NCBI GenBank assembly: GCA_002316545.1
Contig: DCDR01000001.1
Span: 123,068-187,067 of the forward strand
DNA: 64,000 nucleotides
Source of the DNA: Candidatus Saccharibacteria bacterium UBA1050
GTDB lineage: Bacteria; Patescibacteriota; Saccharimonadia; Saccharimonadales; Saccharimonadaceae
Reading direction: 5' to 3'
Both the position numbers and the translations under genes were made by a program. Shown here piece after piece: positions 8,048-16,371 of the stretch. Under the pieces are notes generated by a model. The model was not told the origin of the DNA and made no database searches. It saw nothing but the letters and a program-made list of their open reading frames with translations. Every line of letters begins with the position of its first letter. Within the stretch, counting starts at the first letter, position 1.

Positions 8048-8701
8048 TTACATTACCACTCGGCGCGGTTGTTTTACCTTACGAGCTTCGCCTTGTGGGA
8101 TGATCATTTTTGCTGCTTGCTCTCGCAAATTCGTCGCCAATTCTTCTTGGCCGGTACGCTCGTACGCATCAGCAAGTATTGTAAGCGTCTGCGGATTTTT
8201 CTCTAGTTCCATAGCTCTCTCAAGCGAGGTAATCATTCGTTTGTCGTGGCCTAGCTTTTCCTGTACTTTCGCATAGGCGATGTGACGTGCCGCCAAATCT
8301 TCTTCCATGGCGAGTGCTTGTTCAAACGCCAAGGCGGCCTTTTCATACACCTCTGTTTCGTAATAGATTAGACCAACGTTATGCAAGCTCGATGCACTCG
8401 GCTCTAGGCTCTGAGCAATCTCGAAGCACTCAATTGCGTCGTCATATGCCTGCTGCTTTGCATACAGTATTCCTAAACGGTTGTAAGCAGTTGCATTTCG
8501 CTCATCTACTCGCAAAATAGTTAGCAATGCCTTCTCTGCACGCAGGTATTTCTTATCATGCAAAGATTCTTGAGCAATTTCCCAGAGTTTATCAAGCTTC
8601 TCAGATATTTTCGAAGGAAAATCAAGAGTTACTTCATTGATGGTTTGTCGCTGATAGAGAGCCCACGCGCCTAGCATTGCAAGTAATAAGATACCGAGCA
8701 T
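8048..8701 (-). CDS. Membrane-anchored TPR repeat protein
   Basis: A 217-residue protein. An N-terminal hydrophobic anchor (residues 1-15, rich in L and A) is followed by about four tetratricopeptide repeats (residues about 40-170; A/L/Y/G spacing as in NATAYNRLGILYAKQQAYDDA). TPR solenoids mediate protein-protein contacts; no partner can be named. It follows holB, and a TATAAT (8711-8716) overlapping the holB stop could drive it independently with almost no leader. Confidence 0.85.
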   Translation of the reverse strand: MLGILLLAMLGAWALYQRQTINEVTLDFPSKISEKLDKLWEIAQESLHDKKYLRAEKALLTILRVDERNATAYNRLGILYAKQQAYDDAIECFEIAQSLEPSASSLHNVGLIYYETEVYEKAALAFEQALAMEEDLAARHIAYAKVQEKLGHDKRMITSLERAMELEKNPQTLTILADAYERTGQEELATNLREQAAKMIIPQGEARKVKQPRRVVM

Positions 8702-8711
8702 ATAGTGTATA

Positions 8712-9530
8712 TTATACCACGCTAGCTGCTATCTGTAGGCGGATGTTGCCATTGGCTTCAATCGCTTCTTTTAGCTCAATTAGCTTTTCGATTCGAAGTA
8801 TCGAAGATGTTTTTGGCGACGATACGACTAAACGATCCATAACTGTGAGCAGCCGAGCGACGAATTCAAGACATTGTGGCCGAGTGGCGCTGTATTTCAG
8901 TAGTGTTTTTAACTGTGCGTAGCTGTCGCCTGAAACAAACTGCTTTACATCTTCAATCTGTCGACTCACTTCTTTGAAATAAGGTTCGTCTGAGGCCAGT
9001 CGAAACAGTTCTGCGGGGTTGCCCTCTGCTACAAAGAGCATCTGTCGTTGTTTAGTCTCGTCTGTCTGACCTAAACTTTGCAATAATTCCCTACTCTGGC
9101 TGATGGTAATAGGCGGAACGACCATCTGTTGGCAACGTGAGCGCACCGTGGTTAAAAGTTTGTCGGGCGAATGCGTGGTTAAGATAAAGTGCGTATTGCC
9201 TGCCGGTTCTTCAAGTAGTTTTAGAAGCGCGTTTTGTGCTGGAAGCGACATCGTATCAGCGTCATGAATAATAACAAAAGTGGCAGTTTTGCTCTTGGTT
9301 TTGGTTTGCGTGTACAAATCACGGATTGCTTCTACCGATATACTTACAGCCGTGCTCGACTTTGAGCTAACTGGCTGTACAATGTGCTCTAGCGTGCCCC
9401 ATTGGTCTGCAGCATACTTCGCTAGGTGCATCAAGCCTCGACCACGTGGCCCACTCAGCAATACAGCCTGTGGAGGTGTTTCCGATAGTGCACTCAGGCT
9501 ACTCGCTAGCGAATCGGCGATATATATCAC
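8712..9530 (-). CDS. holB: DNA polymerase III delta-prime-like clamp-loader subunit
   Basis: A 272-residue AAA+ clamp-loader subunit. The P-loop is degenerate (GPRGRGL, without the catalytic Lys), as is usual for delta prime. The family block AQNALLKLLEEP (near residue 115) and the arginine-finger SRC motif in TVRSRCQ (near residue 140) are clear. The C-terminal helical collar domain follows. The start overlaps the preceding pseudouridine synthase stop by 4 nt, so it is part of the operon from trpS. It lacks the extended DnaX tail, so it is delta prime rather than gamma/tau. Confidence 0.88.
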   Translation of the reverse strand: MIYIADSLASSLSALSETPPQAVLLSGPRGRGLMHLAKYAADQWGTLEHIVQPVSSKSSTAVSISVEAIRDLYTQTKTKSKTATFVIIHDADTMSLPAQNALLKLLEEPAGNTHFILTTHSPDKLLTTVRSRCQQMVVPPITISQSRELLQSLGQTDETKQRQMLFVAEGNPAELFRLASDEPYFKEVSRQIEDVKQFVSGDSYAQLKTLLKYSATRPQCLEFVARLLTVMDRLVVSSPKTSSILRIEKLIELKEAIEANGNIRLQIAASVV

Positions 9531-10354
9531 TGGCCGTCTACCTTTTTGTCAAATTCTGCTGGTACTTCAGATACAAATGTCGTACGCTTACCTCCAGGCA
9601 GAGTAACCTCTAAACTATGCGCGTGTAGAAATAGACGCTCTGCAGCTTTTCCGTATACAGAATCGCCAGCGATGGGTGTACCAATATATTTCATATGCAC
9701 ACGTAGCTGGTGGGTTCGACCGGTGGTTGGTTTTAGCTCAATCAAGCTATATGCAAATCCACTCCTAAGCACTTTGTAGGCTGTTTGAGCCGATTTTCCG
9801 TTGCTATCTACTCGGAACGTACTGGGCTTAGACGGGTCGCGGCCAATCGGCAAGTCTATCAGAGCTTCAGGCTCCTTTGGTGCTCCATCTACTACCGCTA
9901 TATACGTTTTTTTGGCTTTTCTGTCGGCAAACTGGCGCGATAATAGGCTCGCTGTAGCCTCATTCTTCGCGCCAATCAGCACACCAGATGTTGCTCTATC
10001 GAGCCGGTGTACTATGCCAGGTCGATTGGTATCAGCATGGTAGGTGGTTTTGGGCTTAAAGAAATCAGCTACAGTAAACTCTTCATTTACCTCACCTTTT
10101 GAGTGGGTCAGCATACCGATGGGTTTGTCTACCACAATTACGTCATCGTCTTCATATAGAATCGGCAGCGTGTGCTCTGAGTAATCGTTTTCTTTTGGTG
10201 GGTCAACTTGCACGTAGTCGTCTTCGTCGAGTTCTTGCTTCGGAACGGTTACTACTTCGCCATTCACCCTCACGCGACCGTCTTTAATAAACTTTTGCCA
10301 TGTCGCACGAGAATATTCCGGCCAAAACTGCGCAGTGTATTGATCTAAGCGCAT
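9527..10354 (-). CDS. RluA/RluD-family RNA pseudouridine synthase
   Basis: A 275-residue enzyme converting uridine to pseudouridine in 23S rRNA or tRNA. An N-terminal S4 RNA-binding domain (residues 1-55) is followed by the catalytic domain. The catalytic Asp lies in HRLDRATSGVL (near residue 117), and the later TGRTHQLRVHM motif is near residue 210. It lies 3 nt after trpS and overlaps holB. The target uridines (RluD sites in helix 69 versus others) cannot be settled from this alone. Confidence 0.9.
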   Translation of the reverse strand: MRLDQYTAQFWPEYSRATWQKFIKDGRVRVNGEVVTVPKQELDEDDYVQVDPPKENDYSEHTLPILYEDDDVIVVDKPIGMLTHSKGEVNEEFTVADFFKPKTTYHADTNRPGIVHRLDRATSGVLIGAKNEATASLLSRQFADRKAKKTYIAVVDGAPKEPEALIDLPIGRDPSKPSTFRVDSNGKSAQTAYKVLRSGFAYSLIELKPTTGRTHQLRVHMKYIGTPIAGDSVYGKAAERLFLHAHSLEVTLPGGKRTTFVSEVPAEFDKKVDGQ

Positions 10355-10357
10355 AGA

Positions 10358-11395
10358 TTACACCTTGGGCCGCAGGCCGACTGCTTGTTGCACACGAAGG
10401 AGTGTTAGATTGGCTTGTTCGTTCATAGCTGCTTCAGAGCTTTCGAGCTTTGCCATGACACTGTTGTCGTCGACAGCCACGAGTCTTGCTTGAAAATCTT
10501 GCAAAAATGCCTGCATTTCTTCTGCAACCACTTTTTTGAATACACCATATTGTGATTCGCCGGCAAATTCAGCTGCAACTTCTTGCACAGGCTTTCCCCG
10601 CAGCAATGCTAAAATATCAAGCAAGTTACTAATACCTGGTTGATTTGCCGGGTCGTATGCGACGTTTGCTTTATCGTCGGTTGTTGCGCTCATGATTTTC
10701 TTCACTGCTTCGGCCGGGTCGTCACCGAGGAATATAACACCCTTGCCGGTGTCATCGCTCTTACTCATCTTTTTGGTCGGGTTTACTAAGTCCATTATGC
10801 GGAGGCCTTGGTCTTTGCCAAAGAACTCGTGTTGCTTAGCCACCGGTTCTGGCACAACAAACAGTTCGCCAAAACGACTATTCATGCGTTCGGCAATATC
10901 GCGACCATACTCAAGATGCTGAGTCTGATCGTCGCCAACAGGTACGTAGCTTGCGCCGTACAGTAGGTAGTCTGCCGCCATGAGCACAGGATAGTTAAAT
11001 AAACCAACACTTACACGATCTGAACTTAATTTGGTTGATTTATCCTTGAACTGCGTCATGCGGCTCATCTCACCAAAACCTGTGAAACAGTCAAGTATCC
11101 AGGTCAGTTCACTGTGGGCAGGCACATAGCTCTGGCGGTACAGATAGATTTCTGGGTTATCAAGTGGCAAACCGGCTGCCACAAATAAGCGTGCATTGTG
11201 GATGATTTGGTCATACAAGTCACTATGATCTATGGGCGTAGTAAAGCTATGAAGATCTGGAATAAACATATTCACCTGAAATTCATCGGATTTTTGCTTA
11301 GCCATGTCTATAATTGGCAGCATAGCCCCAAAGTAGTTGCCTATATGAAGGTCATTATTTGCCCGTAGGCCAGTTAAGATTACAGGTTTTGTCAT
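10358..11395 (-). CDS. trpS: Tryptophanyl-tRNA synthetase
   Basis: Class I aminoacyl-tRNA synthetase of 345 residues that charges tRNA-Trp. The HIGH-type signature is LHIGN (residues 16-20), the KMSKS signature is intact (near residue 210), and the Trp-pocket block with GDDQTQHLE is present. Length is normal for bacterial TrpRS. It heads a minus-strand operon with a pseudouridine synthase, holB and the TPR gene. A TATAAT (11406-11411) lies 10 nt upstream of the ATG, leaving a leader of only about 3 nt. Confidence 0.96.
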   Translation of the reverse strand: MTKPVILTGLRANNDLHIGNYFGAMLPIIDMAKQKSDEFQVNMFIPDLHSFTTPIDHSDLYDQIIHNARLFVAAGLPLDNPEIYLYRQSYVPAHSELTWILDCFTGFGEMSRMTQFKDKSTKLSSDRVSVGLFNYPVLMAADYLLYGASYVPVGDDQTQHLEYGRDIAERMNSRFGELFVVPEPVAKQHEFFGKDQGLRIMDLVNPTKKMSKSDDTGKGVIFLGDDPAEAVKKIMSATTDDKANVAYDPANQPGISNLLDILALLRGKPVQEVAAEFAGESQYGVFKKVVAEEMQAFLQDFQARLVAVDDNSVMAKLESSEAAMNEQANLTLLRVQQAVGLRPKV

Positions 11396-11430
11396 GTCTA
11401 TACGTATTATAACACTAGTGTATGGGTAGA

Positions 11431-11459
11431 TTGCGACTTATCGTTTAAAGTTGTATGAT
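11431..11459 (+). promoter_or_regulatory. Promoter of GC-rich islet A
   Basis: TTGCGA (11431-11436), 17-bp spacer, TATGAT (11454-11459). It is divergent from trpS and embedded in AT-rich resident sequence; the GC-rich part begins just downstream. Confidence 0.65.
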
Positions 11460-11493
11460 AAGTAAGTCCTGTTCGCTCCAGCCGAGGAGAAGC

Positions 11494-11874
11494 ATGAAGA
11501 AGCCTTTCTATGTCGGAAGAGCTTTGGTGGTCGGTCACTTCAGCACCGACATCAAGCCCATCACCGACGCGATCAACAAGACGTGGCCTCTCGCAGAAGT
11601 CACAACCGCCTACCGCATCGAGCACTTCCAGGCGTACATCCAGGCCACGCGCCCCGATGTGATTCTGGCAACGAGGTCGCTGCGCTTCGCTCTCGAGCCT
11701 GCCGCGCTTCCCTACGTGATGCCGTGGGTGTACGCGCACCGCCACGGGATCCCGTACGTGAGCCTGACCAAGCCCGGTCGGGCGTTCGCGGTGGTCTCAC
11801 CCGCTACGGCGGTCGATCGGCTCTCACGGCTTCTCACGAAGCACAACGAGCTCAACTCCTCGATGTTCAGCTGA
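11494..11874 (+). CDS. GC-rich small ORF (islet A), 126 aa, unknown
   Basis: An unrecognised 126-residue protein. The start at 11494 is chosen because GAGGAG lies 4 nt upstream; an in-frame ATG at 11455 lies inside the -10 box. By hand count 104 of 126 codons end in G or C, unlike the flanking genes. The sequence alternates hydrophobic strands and helices (GRALVVGHFS..., RPDVILATRS...), resembling a small Rossmann or receiver-like fold, but no receiver Asp/Lys set is convincing. It stands alone between trpS and rpsI, with its own promoter and a strong hairpin after the stop. Possible acquisition from a high-GC organism such as an actinobacterial host is inference. Confidence 0.65.
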   Translation: MKKPFYVGRALVVGHFSTDIKPITDAINKTWPLAEVTTAYRIEHFQAYIQATRPDVILATRSLRFALEPAALPYVMPWVYAHRHGIPYVSLTKPGRAFAVVSPATAVDRLSRLLTKHNELNSSMFS

Positions 11875-11888
11875 GCCTGAGCAGGACG

Positions 11889-11922
11889 CGGTGTGACGCT
11901 GGCTACGTAGCCGGCGCACACC
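11889..11922 (+). other. GC-rich hairpin after islet A ORF
   Basis: An imperfect palindrome centred on GGCTACGTAGCC. The arms pair over about 16 bp with one bulged A and one G-U. No T run follows; a separate terminator lies 16 nt downstream. Confidence 0.7.
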
Positions 11923-11938
11923 AAGTCCTTGAATAACA

Positions 11939-11967
11939 AAATACACCGGTATTGAACCGGTGTATTT
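11939..11967. terminator. Bidirectional terminator between islet A and rpsI
   Basis: AAATACACCGGT (11939-11950), loop ATTGA, ACCGGTGTATTT (11956-11967), flanked by A and T runs on both sides. It ends islet A on the plus strand and the ribosomal superoperon on the minus strand. Confidence 0.85.
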
Positions 11968-11983
11968 CTTTTGTAGTAAGCTT

Positions 11984-12382
11984 TTAACGCTTTGAGTATT
12001 GCTCGCGCTTACGTGCGCTGCGAAGACCGTATTTCTTGCGTTCTTTCTCGCGAGGGTCACGCTTGAGGAAGGTTGCCTTCTTCAAAGTGCTTCGGAGGTC
12101 GCTGTGCTCTACGGTAAGTGCTTTTGCAATAGCAAGCTTGATTGCGTCTACTTGACCGCTTAAGCCACCACCGCTCACACGAATCGTAATATCAAACTCT
12201 TTCTGCTTGTTTACAAGCGCTAGAGGATCAGTTACTTCGGCGAGTAGGGTGCTGTTGCCGCTTAGGTACTCGGCTGCAGGCTTGTCGTTAATAGTGACGT
12301 TACCTTTACCTTTGTACAGGCGAGCTCGGGCAGTAGCGCTTTTGCGTCGGCCTAGGCCGTAGGCGTATTTTGCTTCAGCCAT
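11984..12382 (-). CDS. rpsI: 30S ribosomal protein S9
   Basis: Small-subunit protein S9, 132 residues, whose C-terminal tail reaches the P-site tRNA. The family core YGLGRRKSATARARL (residues 6-20) and the basic end RSARKREQYSKR are intact. It is the last gene of the minus-strand ribosomal block, 1 nt after rplM, and is followed by a strong terminator. Confidence 0.97.
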   Translation of the reverse strand: MAEAKYAYGLGRRKSATARARLYKGKGNVTINDKPAAEYLSGNSTLLAEVTDPLALVNKQKEFDITIRVSGGGLSGQVDAIKLAIAKALTVEHSDLRSTLKKATFLKRDPREKERKKYGLRSARKREQYSKR

Positions 12383-12383
12383 A

Positions 12384-12818
12384 TTACTTTACCTCTACTT
12401 TCTCTGGAGTTTGTGCAGTGTGGGCATGTTCGTTACCAGGAAATACCTTGAGGCGTTGCATGCGGTCTGCTGAAAGCTTGTTCTTCGGCAGCATTCCCTT
12501 TACAGCGTTTTCGATGATTCGCTCTGGGAATCGTTCACGAACTTCTTTTAGGCTAGCGTCTTTGATGCCGCCTGGGAAGCCACTGTGTCGGTAGTATGTC
12601 TTCGCTTCTTCCTTGTTGCCAGTTACCGGCACTTCAGCTGCGTTAATTACCACTACGTAGTCACCACCATCAACGTGAGGGGTAAAGGTAGGCTTGTACT
12701 TACCAATCAGGTATTTAGCGATTTCGCTTGAGAGCCTACCAAGTGGTAGGTCTTTCGCGTCAATCAGAATCCAACGTCGAGAAACATCAGCAGGCTTTTG
12801 TGAAAATGTCTTAGCCAT
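12384..12818 (-). CDS. rplM: 50S ribosomal protein L13
   Basis: Large-subunit protein L13, 144 residues, an early assembly protein. Recognisable blocks are WILIDAKDLPLGRLSSEIA, GDYVVVINA and the YYRHSGFPGG motif. It overlaps the rplQ stop by one base (TAATG) and precedes rpsI by one base. The L13-S9 pairing is standard. Confidence 0.97.
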   Translation of the reverse strand: MAKTFSQKPADVSRRWILIDAKDLPLGRLSSEIAKYLIGKYKPTFTPHVDGGDYVVVINAAEVPVTGNKEEAKTYYRHSGFPGGIKDASLKEVRERFPERIIENAVKGMLPKNKLSADRMQRLKVFPGNEHAHTAQTPEKVEVK

Positions 12819-13204
12819 TACTTTGTCTCCTTTCCAGCTGGTTTCAGTTCATCAACAAAACCAATAGTAGCCATTTGGGTACCGTCGCCCTTGCGTACTC
12901 GAGTGCGAACCACGCGTACGTGACCACTGGTGCGTCCTTTTAGCTGTGGAGCAATCTCGTCAACAAGCTTGAAGGCTGCAGACTGAGTAGATAGCCCAGC
13001 GATTACCATACGACGGTTCGCAAGATCGCCTCGCTTCGCCTTGGTAATAAGCTTTTCAATGTAACGTACAAGTTCTTTTGCTTTTGGAAGCGTGGTTTCA
13101 ATCTTGCCGTGTTCAACAAGACTGGTTGCCAAGCCTTTTACAAGTGCTCGACGTTGGTCACGCTCGCGACCGAACTTGCGTCCTTTATATCCGTGTCGAT
13201 GCAT
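12818..13204 (-). CDS. rplQ: 50S ribosomal protein L17
   Basis: Large-subunit protein L17, 128 residues, near the exit tunnel. The N-terminal signature MHRHGYKGRKFGRERDQR is intact and the family length is normal. The C-terminus carries a short Lys-rich tail. It follows rpoA by 3 nt, the conserved bacterial order. Confidence 0.96.
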   Translation of the reverse strand: MHRHGYKGRKFGRERDQRRALVKGLATSLVEHGKIETTLPKAKELVRYIEKLITKAKRGDLANRRMVIAGLSTQSAAFKLVDEIAPQLKGRTSGHVRVVRTRVRKGDGTQMATIGFVDELKPAGKETK

Positions 13205-13207
13205 ACT

Positions 13208-14131
13208 CTATAGCTCCAACTCCGCCAACTTGTCTTTTACTTCGTCAAGCGCTTTGCTGCCAAAACCTTTTAGCTCACGCAAATCTTGTTCAGATAGCGT
13301 TACTAGGTCGTGTACAGTGCGAATGTCGTTGTTTACCAAGGCGTTCGCGGTGCGAGCGCTGAGGTTCAAGTCTTCTATTGGCGTGTTAAGTTCGTTTGCT
13401 TCTTCGTCATCTGACTGACCAAGCGCAGGTGCAGCTTCAACAGTAGTACTGCCAGATAGTGCAGTGTATTGGTTTACCAAAATAGCTGCAGCTTCTTCGA
13501 AGGCTTCACGTGGAGTGATAGTGCCATCGGTATCGATAGTGATACGAAGCTTGTCTAGGTTAGTTTCCTGACCAACACGAGTTGGGTCAACCTTGTAGCG
13601 CACACGAAGCACTGGGCTAAATACGGCGTCTAGTGCAATCATGTCACTGTGGAGGCGTGAGGTTGATGAATCTTCGATTGTGCGGTAACCGCGACCTGAT
13701 TCAACCACCAAGTCCATAACCACTGATTTCTTAGGGTCATCAATAGTAGCAATGATTTGCTTTGGGTTAACGATCTCTACGTCTGCAGTTGTTTTAATGT
13801 CGCTTGCAAGAATTGGACCTGCGCCCTTTTTCTCAAGGCGAAGCTCTACAGGCTCATCGGTGTGCACTTTTACGCGAACGTTCTTTAGGTTTAGCATAAT
13901 GTCTACTACGTCTTCTTTCACACCAGGAATGGTGGTGAATTCGTGAGTAGCGCCTTCAACGCGGAATGCTACTACTGCACCACCACGGATGCTTGAAAGT
14001 AGCACACGTCGAATGCTGTTGCCTAAAGTGTTACCGTAGCTAGCCTGCAAAGGCTCTACAGTAAAGGTTGCGCTCACGCTAGAGTGCTCGTCGATACCAG
14101 CGAGAGCAGGATTGTGAATGGCTTTTGTCAT
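13208..14131 (-). CDS. rpoA: RNA polymerase alpha subunit
   Basis: Alpha subunit of RNA polymerase, 307 residues. The N-terminal dimerisation and assembly domain (residues 1-225) contains GNSIRRVLLSSIRGGAV. An acidic linker (about 235-250) follows, then the C-terminal DNA-binding domain with LNLSARTANAL and LKGFGSKALDEV. Both domains are complete, so UP-element and activator contact are possible. It sits between rpsD and rplQ as in most bacteria. Confidence 0.97.
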   Translation of the reverse strand: MTKAIHNPALAGIDEHSSVSATFTVEPLQASYGNTLGNSIRRVLLSSIRGGAVVAFRVEGATHEFTTIPGVKEDVVDIMLNLKNVRVKVHTDEPVELRLEKKGAGPILASDIKTTADVEIVNPKQIIATIDDPKKSVVMDLVVESGRGYRTIEDSSTSRLHSDMIALDAVFSPVLRVRYKVDPTRVGQETNLDKLRITIDTDGTITPREAFEEAAAILVNQYTALSGSTTVEAAPALGQSDDEEANELNTPIEDLNLSARTANALVNNDIRTVHDLVTLSEQDLRELKGFGSKALDEVKDKLAELEL

Positions 14132-14149
14132 AGTTATATTCTCCTTAGC

Positions 14150-14767
14150 TTAGCGTGAGTAGTACTCAACAATTAATTGTTCATTGATGTCTGCTTCAGC
14201 TTCTTCTCGCTTTGGCAAACCAGTTATTTCAATTTTAAGCTTTTTGACATCGGTTTTTAGCCAGCTTAGTGGGCCTTGGATTGAGTTGGCGACCACATCA
14301 TCTATCTGAGCGAAGTAACCACTTTTTGCGCTTTTTGGGCGAACAGTAATTACATCACCTGGCTTCAAACGAATTGAAGGAATGTCAACTCGTCGGTCGT
14401 TTAGCATGAAGTGTCCGTGACCAACAAGCTGACGAGCGGCGCGACGACTTGTCGCGAGACCAGATCGGTATACTGCGTTGTCGATGCGAAGCTCTAGTAG
14501 CTGAAGGAGGTTTTCACCAGCCAAACCATTGCGTGCTGAGGCTTCTTTCATTAATTTAGCGAATTGGCGTTCAAGCAGGCCATACAAGCGGCGAACCTTT
14601 TGCTTTTCGCGTAGCTGAATCTGGTAAAGGCTTGGCTTGCTTTGGCGTGAACCAGAGTGCTGGCCTGGAATACCAGGTTTTTTAACAAGAATCTTGTGTG
14701 CTTTTGGATGCAGCGCGTAGCCTTCTCGGCGGCTCTGCTTCACAATTGGCGAAGTATCACGTGCCAT
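14150..14767 (-). CDS. rpsD: 30S ribosomal protein S4
   Basis: Primary 16S-binding protein S4, 205 residues. The S4 RNA-binding domain lies at about residues 95-155 (RLDNAVYRSGLATSRRAARQLVGHGH). The N-terminal part has no zinc-binding cysteines, in line with other proteins in this window. It is placed 3 nt after rpsK and 18 nt before rpoA. In many bacteria S4 autoregulates the alpha operon; no such site was identified here. Confidence 0.96.
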   Translation of the reverse strand: MARDTSPIVKQSRREGYALHPKAHKILVKKPGIPGQHSGSRQSKPSLYQIQLREKQKVRRLYGLLERQFAKLMKEASARNGLAGENLLQLLELRIDNAVYRSGLATSRRAARQLVGHGHFMLNDRRVDIPSIRLKPGDVITVRPKSAKSGYFAQIDDVVANSIQGPLSWLKTDVKKLKIEITGLPKREEAEADINEQLIVEYYSR

Positions 14768-14770
14768 ATA

Positions 14771-15187
14771 CTAGACCCTCCTTGCCTTTCGTGCTCGGGT
14801 ACCACCGTGTGGTACACCTGTTACATCTTTAATACTGTCAACTTGGATATCGTAGTTGGTAAGTGCTCGTACCGCAGAATCACGGCCTAGACCTACACCT
14901 TTTACGAATACATCTACTGATTTGGTGCCGTGAAGGCTTTTTACCATTTCAGCGGCTTTTTCTGCGGCAACCTGAGCTGCATATGCGGTGCCTTTCTTGC
15001 TTCCACGGAAGCCACACGCACCGGCACTAGAGGCACACAGTACGGCGCCCTTCTTGTCGGTAAAAGTAATGATGGTGTTGTTGAATGATGCTTGAACATG
15101 CATCTGCCCAGCAGGAACTGAGCGGCGTTGTTTTTTACGAGTCGATGCAGGCTTTGCTGCAGGCGTCGTAGTAGTTGCTTCTGCCAT
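14771..15187 (-). CDS. rpsK: 30S ribosomal protein S11 with extended N-terminus
   Basis: Small-subunit platform protein S11, 138 residues. The core begins about residue 28 (HVQASFNNTIITFTD) and ends with the canonical GTRARKARRV. The first 26 residues are a Thr/Ala/Pro/Lys-rich low-complexity extension. Its gene follows rpsM by 15 nt. Confidence 0.96.
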   Translation of the reverse strand: MAEATTTTPAAKPASTRKKQRRSVPAGQMHVQASFNNTIITFTDKKGAVLCASSAGACGFRGSKKGTAYAAQVAAEKAAEMVKSLHGTKSVDVFVKGVGLGRDSAVRALTNYDIQVDSIKDVTGVPHGGTRARKARRV

Positions 15188-15202
15188 ATCTCATGCTCCT
15201 TT

Positions 15203-15589
15203 CTAGGTTTTACTTGCTGCTTTAGGTTGAGTACCACCAACGGCAACAGCGCGTCCCTTACGAGTTCGTGCGTTCGTACGCGTGCGCTGACCATTTACTG
15301 GCAAACCAGCCTTGTGGCGTAGGCCACGGTAGGCGTTGATATCTTTTAGACGTTTGATGTTGTTTGTTACGAGACGTTGGAGATCGCCTTCGACGGTGTA
15401 ATTTTTATCAATTACTTCTCGAAGTCGTTGTTCTTCAGCCTCGGTGAGATCTTTCACCCGAGTGGTCGGCTCTATATTTGCCGCCGCAAGGATGTCTCGA
15501 GAGTGCTTTTTGCCAATACCATAAATGTAGGTAAGAGCGATATGCACTTGCTTTTCTGATGGGATCGTAACCCCAGCAATTCGAGCCAT
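15203..15589 (-). CDS. rpsM: 30S ribosomal protein S13
   Basis: Head protein S13, 128 residues, contacting the P-site tRNA and forming intersubunit bridges. It has the N-terminal MARIAGVTIP, a helix-two-turn-helix with IYGIGK, and the C-terminal GQRTRTNARTRKG motif. It follows rpmJ by 2 nt. The short tail after RKG is Ala/Lys-rich. Confidence 0.97.
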   Translation of the reverse strand: MARIAGVTIPSEKQVHIALTYIYGIGKKHSRDILAAANIEPTTRVKDLTEAEEQRLREVIDKNYTVEGDLQRLVTNNIKRLKDINAYRGLRHKAGLPVNGQRTRTNARTRKGRAVAVGGTQPKAASKT

Positions 15590-15591
15590 GC

Positions 15592-15708
15592 TTAACCCTG
15601 CCTTTGCTTATTCTTAGGTTTCTTCTTGTTGATAACGCGTAGGCGACCTTTACGGCGCACTAGCTGGTCATCTGGACTGATTTTCTTTACGCTCGCACGA
15701 ACTTTCAT
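15592..15708 (-). CDS. rpmJ: 50S ribosomal protein L36 (cysteine-free type)
   Basis: A 38-residue protein between infA and rpsM, the standard rpmJ position. It opens with MKVRASVKKI and has RRKGRLRVINKKKPKNKQRQG towards the end, matching L36. None of the zinc ribbon residues (three Cys and one His in C+ L36) is present: Ser and Asp replace the first pair and Asn-Lys the later ones. It is therefore the zinc-free form. It is too short for ordinary ORF calling. Confidence 0.93.
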   Translation of the reverse strand: MKVRASVKKISPDDQLVRRKGRLRVINKKKPKNKQRQG

Positions 15709-15762
15709 GAGCTACTAAAAAATCCTTTCCGTTATTTAATGGTAGTAAACTACCGGTTACTA

Positions 15763-16011
15763 TTACGCGGCAACCTGTGAAGGTCGCTCGTCTCGCAGGC
15801 GGAAGCTAATTCGTCCCTTCGTGAGATCGTAAGGGGTCATCTCGACTTCTACCTTATCGCCCGGTACCAAACGGATGTAGTGCTTGCGCATTTTACCGCT
15901 GATGTGGGCAATAATACTATGGCCATTCTCAAGTTCAACCTTAAATTGCGTATTAGGCAGTGCTTCCACCACCGTTCCGGTCATCTTGATTACTTCCTTT
16001 TGGCTCGCCAT
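15763..16011 (-). CDS. infA: Translation initiation factor IF-1
   Basis: IF-1, 82 residues, an OB-fold factor that occupies the A site during initiation. The core shows TGTVVEALPNTQFKVELENG and the IRLVPGDKVEVEMTPYDLTKGRI block. A C-terminal extension of about 10 residues follows. It is 54 nt upstream of rpmJ and has its own promoter (16027-16055) in the infA-islet B intergenic region. Confidence 0.96.
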   Translation of the reverse strand: MASQKEVIKMTGTVVEALPNTQFKVELENGHSIIAHISGKMRKHYIRLVPGDKVEVEMTPYDLTKGRISFRLRDERPSQVAA

Positions 16012-16026
16012 AAATTACAGTAGTCC

Positions 16027-16055
16027 ATTATACATCAAAATCTGATGCACGTAAA
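16027..16055 (-). promoter_or_regulatory. Promoter of infA and the downstream alpha-operon genes
   Basis: On the minus strand, TTTACG (16050-16055), 17-bp spacer, TATAAT (16027-16032). The ATG lies 15 nt further, so the leader is about 8 nt. Confidence 0.7.
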
Positions 16056-16151
16056 GCGATTTACAAGAGATTCCACGTGATTCTACCAATCCGTGAAATG
16101 AACTAAATTGTTAGTATTTATTGTACTGAACGTACACAAAACGTCAAGTTA

Positions 16152-16180
16152 TTGACAATATAATATATATGTGGTATGAT
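16152..16180 (+). promoter_or_regulatory. Strong extended -10 promoter of GC-rich islet B
   Basis: Consensus TTGACA (16152-16157), 17-bp spacer, TATGAT (16175-16180), preceded by TGG (extended -10). It is the best promoter match in the window. It serves a 37-codon ORF, which suggests abundant expression. Confidence 0.78.
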
Positions 16181-16226
16181 TAAAATAGATGTTGCTCACC
16201 CGAGTGACACCGACAAAGGAGGATTC

Positions 16227-16340
16227 ATGGGTTCCAGCAACTCCGACTGGCAGATGCCCGCCAGCCCGCCCGAGACCGAGTACAGCGGCACCGACATCAC
16301 CGGAGTCCCCATCGAGGAGCTGACCGGCAAGATCACCTGA
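16227..16340 (+). CDS. GC-rich micro-ORF (islet B), 37 aa, unknown
   Basis: A 37-residue acidic, Pro/Ser/Thr-rich peptide with no membrane helix. AAAGGAGG lies 4 nt upstream of the ATG. 35 of 37 codons end in G or C by hand count, in sharp contrast to the resident genes. It stands between infA and the sortase gene on the opposite strand, with a consensus promoter and a large hairpin after the stop. It could be a secreted or regulatory peptide, or the transcript itself could be the functional product. No homologue is recognised. Confidence 0.6.
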   Translation: MGSSNSDWQMPASPPETEYSGTDITGVPIEELTGKIT

Positions 16341-16371
16341 TCCCCGCCCGAGCTTCTCACCGGCCGCCTGA

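Noticed and set aside
11583..11936. Alternative 117-codon plus-strand frame and a 66-codon minus-strand frame inside islet A.
   Set aside because: They have no SD, and GC-rich DNA keeps shadow frames open by chance. The 11494 frame has the promoter, SD and G/C-ending codons.
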